A stretch of 64,000 nucleotides of DNA from Ignelater luminosus. Lineage: Eukaryota > Arthropoda > Insecta > Coleoptera > Elateridae. The translations under genes were made by a program, and so were the position numbers. Position 1 is the first letter of the stretch. Each line of letters opens with the position of its first letter. Positions 58,777 through 64,000 of the stretch are shown here, in pieces. The notes under the pieces were generated by a model, which did no database searches, had not been told where the DNA came from, and was given only the letters and a program-made list of their open reading frames with translations. Location of the stretch: positions 32,936 to 96,935 of the forward strand of contig VTPC01000450.1 of assembly GCA_011009095.1 (NCBI GenBank), read 5' to 3'.

Positions 58777-59350
58777 TATAACCAGCAAAGTGAAAAAGTC
58801 GTCGTTTTTAGGTTATACTATTTCAAATGACAGTTAACGTGTTCGTCCTCATGCAAATTTTTTAAATTTCCAATAGAGGTCGTAACTACTACCAGCAGAT
58901 GTTGATGTAGTCGGCTATGGTTTTTCTCCAATAGTTTCCTAAACTTTAAAACGCCGAAGAGAGGATCTGTTGGCATGTCTCATCGGTTGAAGAGTTAATT
59001 GCTTATCTCACAGATGAGTGCATATTCATGTTTCAGTCAATGATTCACTACAGCAGTTGGTATTCTAGGTACCCCTTGTGCCTTGTACAGTTTAGCTTAA
59101 CGTGCATCAATGTGTTCAGTAATGCCTGACTGGTGATGATGTAAGTGCAGTTAATGAAAATTAAGTATAGTTGAATTTTATGCATCAATCTGTTGTTATA
59201 ATACGGAAAATGCGTACATCCAAGACATAATTTAGCAATCCAGCACTGCGGAAAGTACAGAATTTTAAAGTTACAAATCGAATTTAGGGACTAAGAATTC
59301 AGAGAAAAACGCTAAAAATCTATCACACTCAAAGACACTAAATAACCAAC

Positions 59351-62300
59351 ACTTGGAGATGTTGAGTTTGTAGTTTCAGTTGTCTTATTCTTCACTATGT
59401 AGCGCCTAGTAATCTATAGCAAGTTGCCTCATTTGATCCATCCAAATGAATTTCTAACATCAGTCCATAAACAACAGAGGTACAATTTTTGACAGAAATA
59501 CATTTTATTCTAAAGATTAAACTAGAATTTGAAAGAATTGAAAAAACCATTCAAGAAGTTGTGATTCATTGCGATGTGTGTGTGACCATACGATATCCTA
59601 TTCTGTTTTGTTTCTAAAATAACAACTTTTAAGGATCGGAAAATATCTACTTAACTGAAAAGAATTTCATTCGTTACAGATAAAGCTTCAATGGCGACAT
59701 GCTGCACCTGTCAGGAATAAACGCAGTCGTAAAAACAGAAAACTTGTATATCGTTACGGAGCATAAATGGCAGTACATACGATATGGTGCACTTCGTTTT
59801 AGCAAATAACGGTATCTTTAACATATAGAAATATTAATAAAATCAAAATTTTTCATAAGATTTCTTCCGAAGCCGCAAAGACGGGGAAGAAGGGGTAGGT
59901 ACTAATTTTCTAGTTTGTAACCTTTTATCTATTTTTTTATCTTAAATTATCAAAAGAGCCTGGACTGATGATGATACATAGCTATATCCTCACTTAGACA
60001 AACGAAGCAGACAAAATACTTATGAATTTTTTTGTTTGTTTTCATAAGAAACGATTACCCAAAAGCAACAGTATTATAAATCACTTCGTATATCTGCCCA
60101 AAATCAAAATCAGTTTTTAAAGCGCTACTTGATACGTATATCAAATATTTTTGGAAAACTCGATAAAATAAAGAAAAATAAAATCGAACGCATCAAAAGA
60201 AAATCTCTGTATAATTTGAGGAGTCATAAAATACTACGAATGCCAACTTTAGAGATACTTTGAATGAATAAAATTGAGGGGGAGCGCCAAATCGAAATTA
60301 GTTTTGATTACAGTGCGTCGTCATGCTTCATCTATAAAAATAAACGAAAAACGTTGCAAGAATTCTTGGTTGCAGACTTTCTCAGAATTTACAATTTTTT
60401 GAATTTCTTGTTATGACAAATTAAATAGAAGAATCTTTGATCCCAAATGTCATTTTTTCAAAACTAGAAATTTTCAATCATTACACCTTTTTTTATTATC
60501 TTGCAATTTTAGTTAGAAATGCTTTATTTGGTCAATTAAAGAAAAATTGTTATATTTGTACGTATTCTTTCAAAACAAATGAACTTAATGAACAGACAAT
60601 GAAACTGTAAATAACAGTTGAATTCTGCATTTCTCTCTTGTTCATAGTTTTTTCTGTCTTACACGAATTTGCCATTTAGTATATGGATCAGAAATGTTTG
60701 ACAAGCTATTAAAACGCTTATCCGTTCTATGTAATGTTTGACAGTTATTGATCGTACGCCATCAGCAATACTTTAACAACGTTTGAATTAATGTTTCCCT
60801 TGCGGTTATCTTCTTTATCTAAAAATAATTACAAAATATGTAATAAATTATTCTTCCTTTATTATTAATGTTGCTTTTAATAAATTCGTAATAATAAATG
60901 CATTTCTGTCTGTAGGTACATTATATAGGTTATAAATAAAAATAGTTTACATGAACGAATTTTGTAGGCTCTGTAATAGTATATGTAGTGTTTGCAAGTT
61001 ACGTTACATCGATTGATCCTTCAGATGATACTATAGTTGAATAGAATCTTTGACGTTCACGAAAGTCTTATGTATACATAGCTGGTCGTATACATTTTTG
61101 CAGATAATTCTGGATCATTTACATACTCCGTTTTGTTCCATCATTCATGAGCAACAGGTTCCTGACAAGTTTCATTTTACAAATGCGCATATCCTGACTC
61201 CGCCTACACATCTACCTTCAGTAATGTTTATAACTCGTCAGGCATCCCGTCCTTTGTTCGTTCATCTCTTACCATGTAACGCTATTTCATATACATCTCC
61301 CTCGCTTTTACTTATATTATCCTCAATAGTCAGTATATCCTTACAGTGGGTTTGGATTTGGACATTCTTATGTATTATTCATTGAACACTTCATCCCCGT
61401 TTACTAGGGGTTGGGGTGCGCGTTATACATATTGTAATCCATCATACTAAACCTTTATTTTGTAGATGAGCTTTTATGTAGACAAAGCTTAATTTTTATC
61501 CATTAATTAGTTTTACAAATAAGATGTAAATGACGTTGCGGAATAAATCAGAATTAAAACATTGTGTTGAATTTAAAACATTAATTTATTTCAATTAAAA
61601 TAATAAAAATGTGTTGATTGTTAATTTTAATGTTTTCTATTTAAAATAAATTTCTAAATTTAAAAAAAGAGAATTCTGTTTTAATAACGACGTATGTTTT
61701 ACCTTCAACTGTTGCAATATAAAAGTTATACCTATTAATTAATTAATAAGAATAACCTCTAGTTATCATAGAGTCTATTGAATATTAAAATAAATAAAAT
61801 TCGAAAAATGCAATTTAGAAAATGTACAGCTGTATTAATAATCAAACCTTTAATAGGCTAGTAACAATAAGTATTATGTTATATAAATTAATTCAGTAAT
61901 ATCTTAATGTTAATAACCAATTATAATTAGAATTTTATTGTTAATGCCAATTTTTCTTACTAATCGTGGCGGTAATATTAAATACCATCCTAACTAATCT
62001 TGTTATTAATAAAGTTGTTAATAATGTAATTAACACAGCATTCGTGGTTCGTATTTATTTGTGAAAGATTCTTCGACCAGGTGAGCAGAAAGAAACAAAA
62101 GCTAGCTGATGGACCTCAGTTATTCTACTGGAAATGGTTTTGATAAAACTAGAATTGTTAAAGAGAGTCGTCACATCTATGATGAGAAACGGTAGATCAT
62201 AATCATTCTTGAACGAAGGGAATACAGGGTGTCCCAAAAATTAATATATATGTAAACTATGAGATGCTGTTGGTGTTGCAGATCCATGTTGCACAAGGTG

Positions 62301-62629
62301 TATAAGTGTTGGATATAATGAATGTACTCCCTTATGGTTTTAACATTTATTTTAATATCGTAACGGTTTATAGTCGAAACGGAAGTGCTCTCATTATGCA
62401 CATCTAATACGAGATGCTGCATTTAAAAATAATACTAGAAAGCAGAATCTGGAAATTTCAATAGTATTTCCAAGACGATAAGTAAGATTAGCTTGGATTG
62501 ACCTATAGCAGAATTTTTTAAGGTGCCTTCATATGGTAAACAGGATGGTACGTGGTACGTTTAATGTCAGTTTCAGTTGTTTATGACCTATGACAGGTTG
62601 CCTAAGTTACATGTTCTTGCGCCGATCCT
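59351..62629. other. Intergenic, no gene recognised
   Basis: Very AT-rich, especially 61500-62040 where TAAT-type runs dominate. The open frame at 61050-61385 looks spurious. An ACAGGGTGTCCCAAAAATTAA motif at 62225 is of the kind often seen at edges of arthropod mobile elements. Confidence 0.4.
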
Positions 62630-64000
62630 GCTTTAGATAATCCGTGGCACCGCGCTGATGGTACAAAGAGAAGTTGCAAATCTTACTTAGGGACTTTACA
62701 GATACGAGTTTTCATAATGTTATTGAATGTCTGTAAAAAGCTGTAAATCTACTCTATAAACACTTATATTAGGCATCTAAATACCCAATAGATTATTACG
62801 AATTGTGTCATACCATTTGAAACGCAGAAAAATCTTTAGATACTCCGCGGCATTATGCTAATTGTACAGAATGTACAGGGATTTACAGATATGGATTTTC
62901 AAAATGTTAACAGAAAAGTCTGAGACAAACACTTAAAATTCTGAAGGAAGTACTGAACTACTACTAGTTGAGAATTACGAATTATCTCAAGCCAGGCCCA
63001 TAGCTACAGGGAGGCTAGGTAGGGCTCAAATGGTTAAATTTTTAATCAGTCAGTTCAAAACTCGCAGGAAGATTCTAAATATTTGTAGTATTTTTAATTT
63101 TTGATTCCTTTCTCCAATGTTCTCCAAAGTTCTGCTTAACTATAGTAGGAAACTTCGCAATTTCTTGAACGTTTTCGGTTATTTATTCATTATTCTAGTA
63201 TGGTCAGTAAGTTTTATGACTCTTAAAAGATTAAAAACAGAAATTTACTAACAATTGCTTTTTATTTCTCAGTATTTAAAGAATAGTTTCAACAATGCAA
63301 CAAAATCTCTGAGATCATGACAAATTTTTGTACAAGTCATAAAAGGGGCATGTATGTAAGATTTGCTGTTTTCATTGCATCGTTTTCAGCATTTCAATTT
63401 TATTTTTGCATAACACAGCTCCATCTCTTGGTAGCAGGTTGAAAAGTGGCCACCTTATTTATAGCCATTTTGTATAGTGAAGTGCTTAAAATCTATTATT
63501 GTAATTTTTCCCAAAGGTGTATCTTAATTAGTTTTGGAGACACAACGTCAACTTGATTTTTTTCATGGCAGATGTTAAATTTGACATCGCTCAAGAGTTT
63601 ATTCTTTCTGTATACAATGATGTATCACTTGTTCATGTTATTTTTATTAAAAGTTTTAAAAAGAATCGCAGGCCTCTCCAGATAAAGAGAATGCCGCCTC
63701 AATTATGTAATTCTAGCTACGAACCTGCGTCATGCTATTCGAAACTTAGAAGAATCTGTAACAATACACGGATTGTACAAAAAGTCGCTCTGGAATTCAC
63801 AAAACTGTAAAATTGCAAATCAAATTTATGAACTTACATTGTGGTTTTTCATAATGTTATTAAACATCTGAATATTCCGGGGAAAACGCTGAGAATCTAC
63901 ACTAAACACTCGTAGACACTAAATACCAACAGATTATTAGCTTTAAATTGCGGATTACGTCATGCCATTCGAGACGTAAAAGAATCTTACATCAGGTTCG

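Larger units (their letters stand above)
57960..64000. repeat. Degenerate repeat array/scatter, period ~187 bp
   Basis: Copies of one unit occur at about 57960-58140, 59206-59350, 62630-62820, 62820-62990, 63690-63950 and 63950-64000 (running off the window). Landmarks: TTACGTCATGCTATTCRAAAC, AGAATCTTTAGATA, TTTTCATAATGTTATT, and CACTCGTAGACACTAAATA. The anchor TTTTCATAATGTTATTGA at about 62710 and its counterpart at about 62897 are 187 bp apart. Copies are strongly diverged and separated by unrelated sequence, so this is an old satellite-like or mobile family. Confidence 0.65.

Noticed and set aside
61050..61385. 111-codon frame near 61 kb
   Set aside because: Composition is that of random AT-rich sequence; no family signature and no neighbouring exons.

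Overview
This is a 64 kb window of an AT-rich animal nuclear genome, most likely an insect. The signs are short GT-AG introns (many about 50-60 bp) beside a few multi-kilobase introns packed with transposon debris, TTAGG-type runs, and a Helitron, hAT, Tc1/mariner and pogo repeat landscape typical of insects. There are no operons, no CRISPR and no recognisable rRNA or tRNA. A 10-base N gap lies at 36139-36148. I do not name a species.

Left, gene-dense part (4.7-28.4 kb). A CDCA3/Tome-1-like cell-cycle gene (minus) and TAF9 (plus) are divergent over a 591 bp intergenic promoter region. TAF9 is convergent with GTF2F2 (TFIIF beta, minus). Next come a THAP zinc-finger gene (plus) and a 12-exon M13 metalloprotease of the neprilysin type (minus, 15.2-25.8 kb). 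The protease's third intron, 6.4 kb, is a nest of mobile elements: a long palindrome, a TIR element with internal tandem repeats, and a Helitron. Just upstream of the protease is an uninterrupted PAXBP1/GCFC open reading frame. TAF9, GTF2F2 and PAXBP1 all act in nuclear transcription or RNA processing, but nothing indicates co-regulation beyond proximity.

Middle part (28.8-45.7 kb). Two D-2-hydroxyglutarate dehydrogenase genes lie in tandem on the minus strand. They share all seven intron positions and phases, so they are a tandem duplication. The distal copy (39.1-45.7 kb) keeps every catalytic residue I can place. The proximal copy (28.8-33.0 kb) keeps the open frame, the FAD domain and the zinc ligands, but has changed three of four substrate-contact residues and two glycines of the FAD-binding loop. 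It looks like a paralogue of altered function and is the most interesting thing in the window.

Right part (45.7-64 kb). I find no host gene here. It holds a complete DD37E Tc1/mariner-type element with target-site duplication, several MITEs, a second copy of a dispersed repeat also seen near 3 kb, a decayed mariner-like transposase, and an old degenerate repeat with a period near 187 bp. Exon boundaries were placed by hand from reading frame, GT-AG rule and family alignment. In all seven multi-exon genes the exon lengths sum to an exact open frame.
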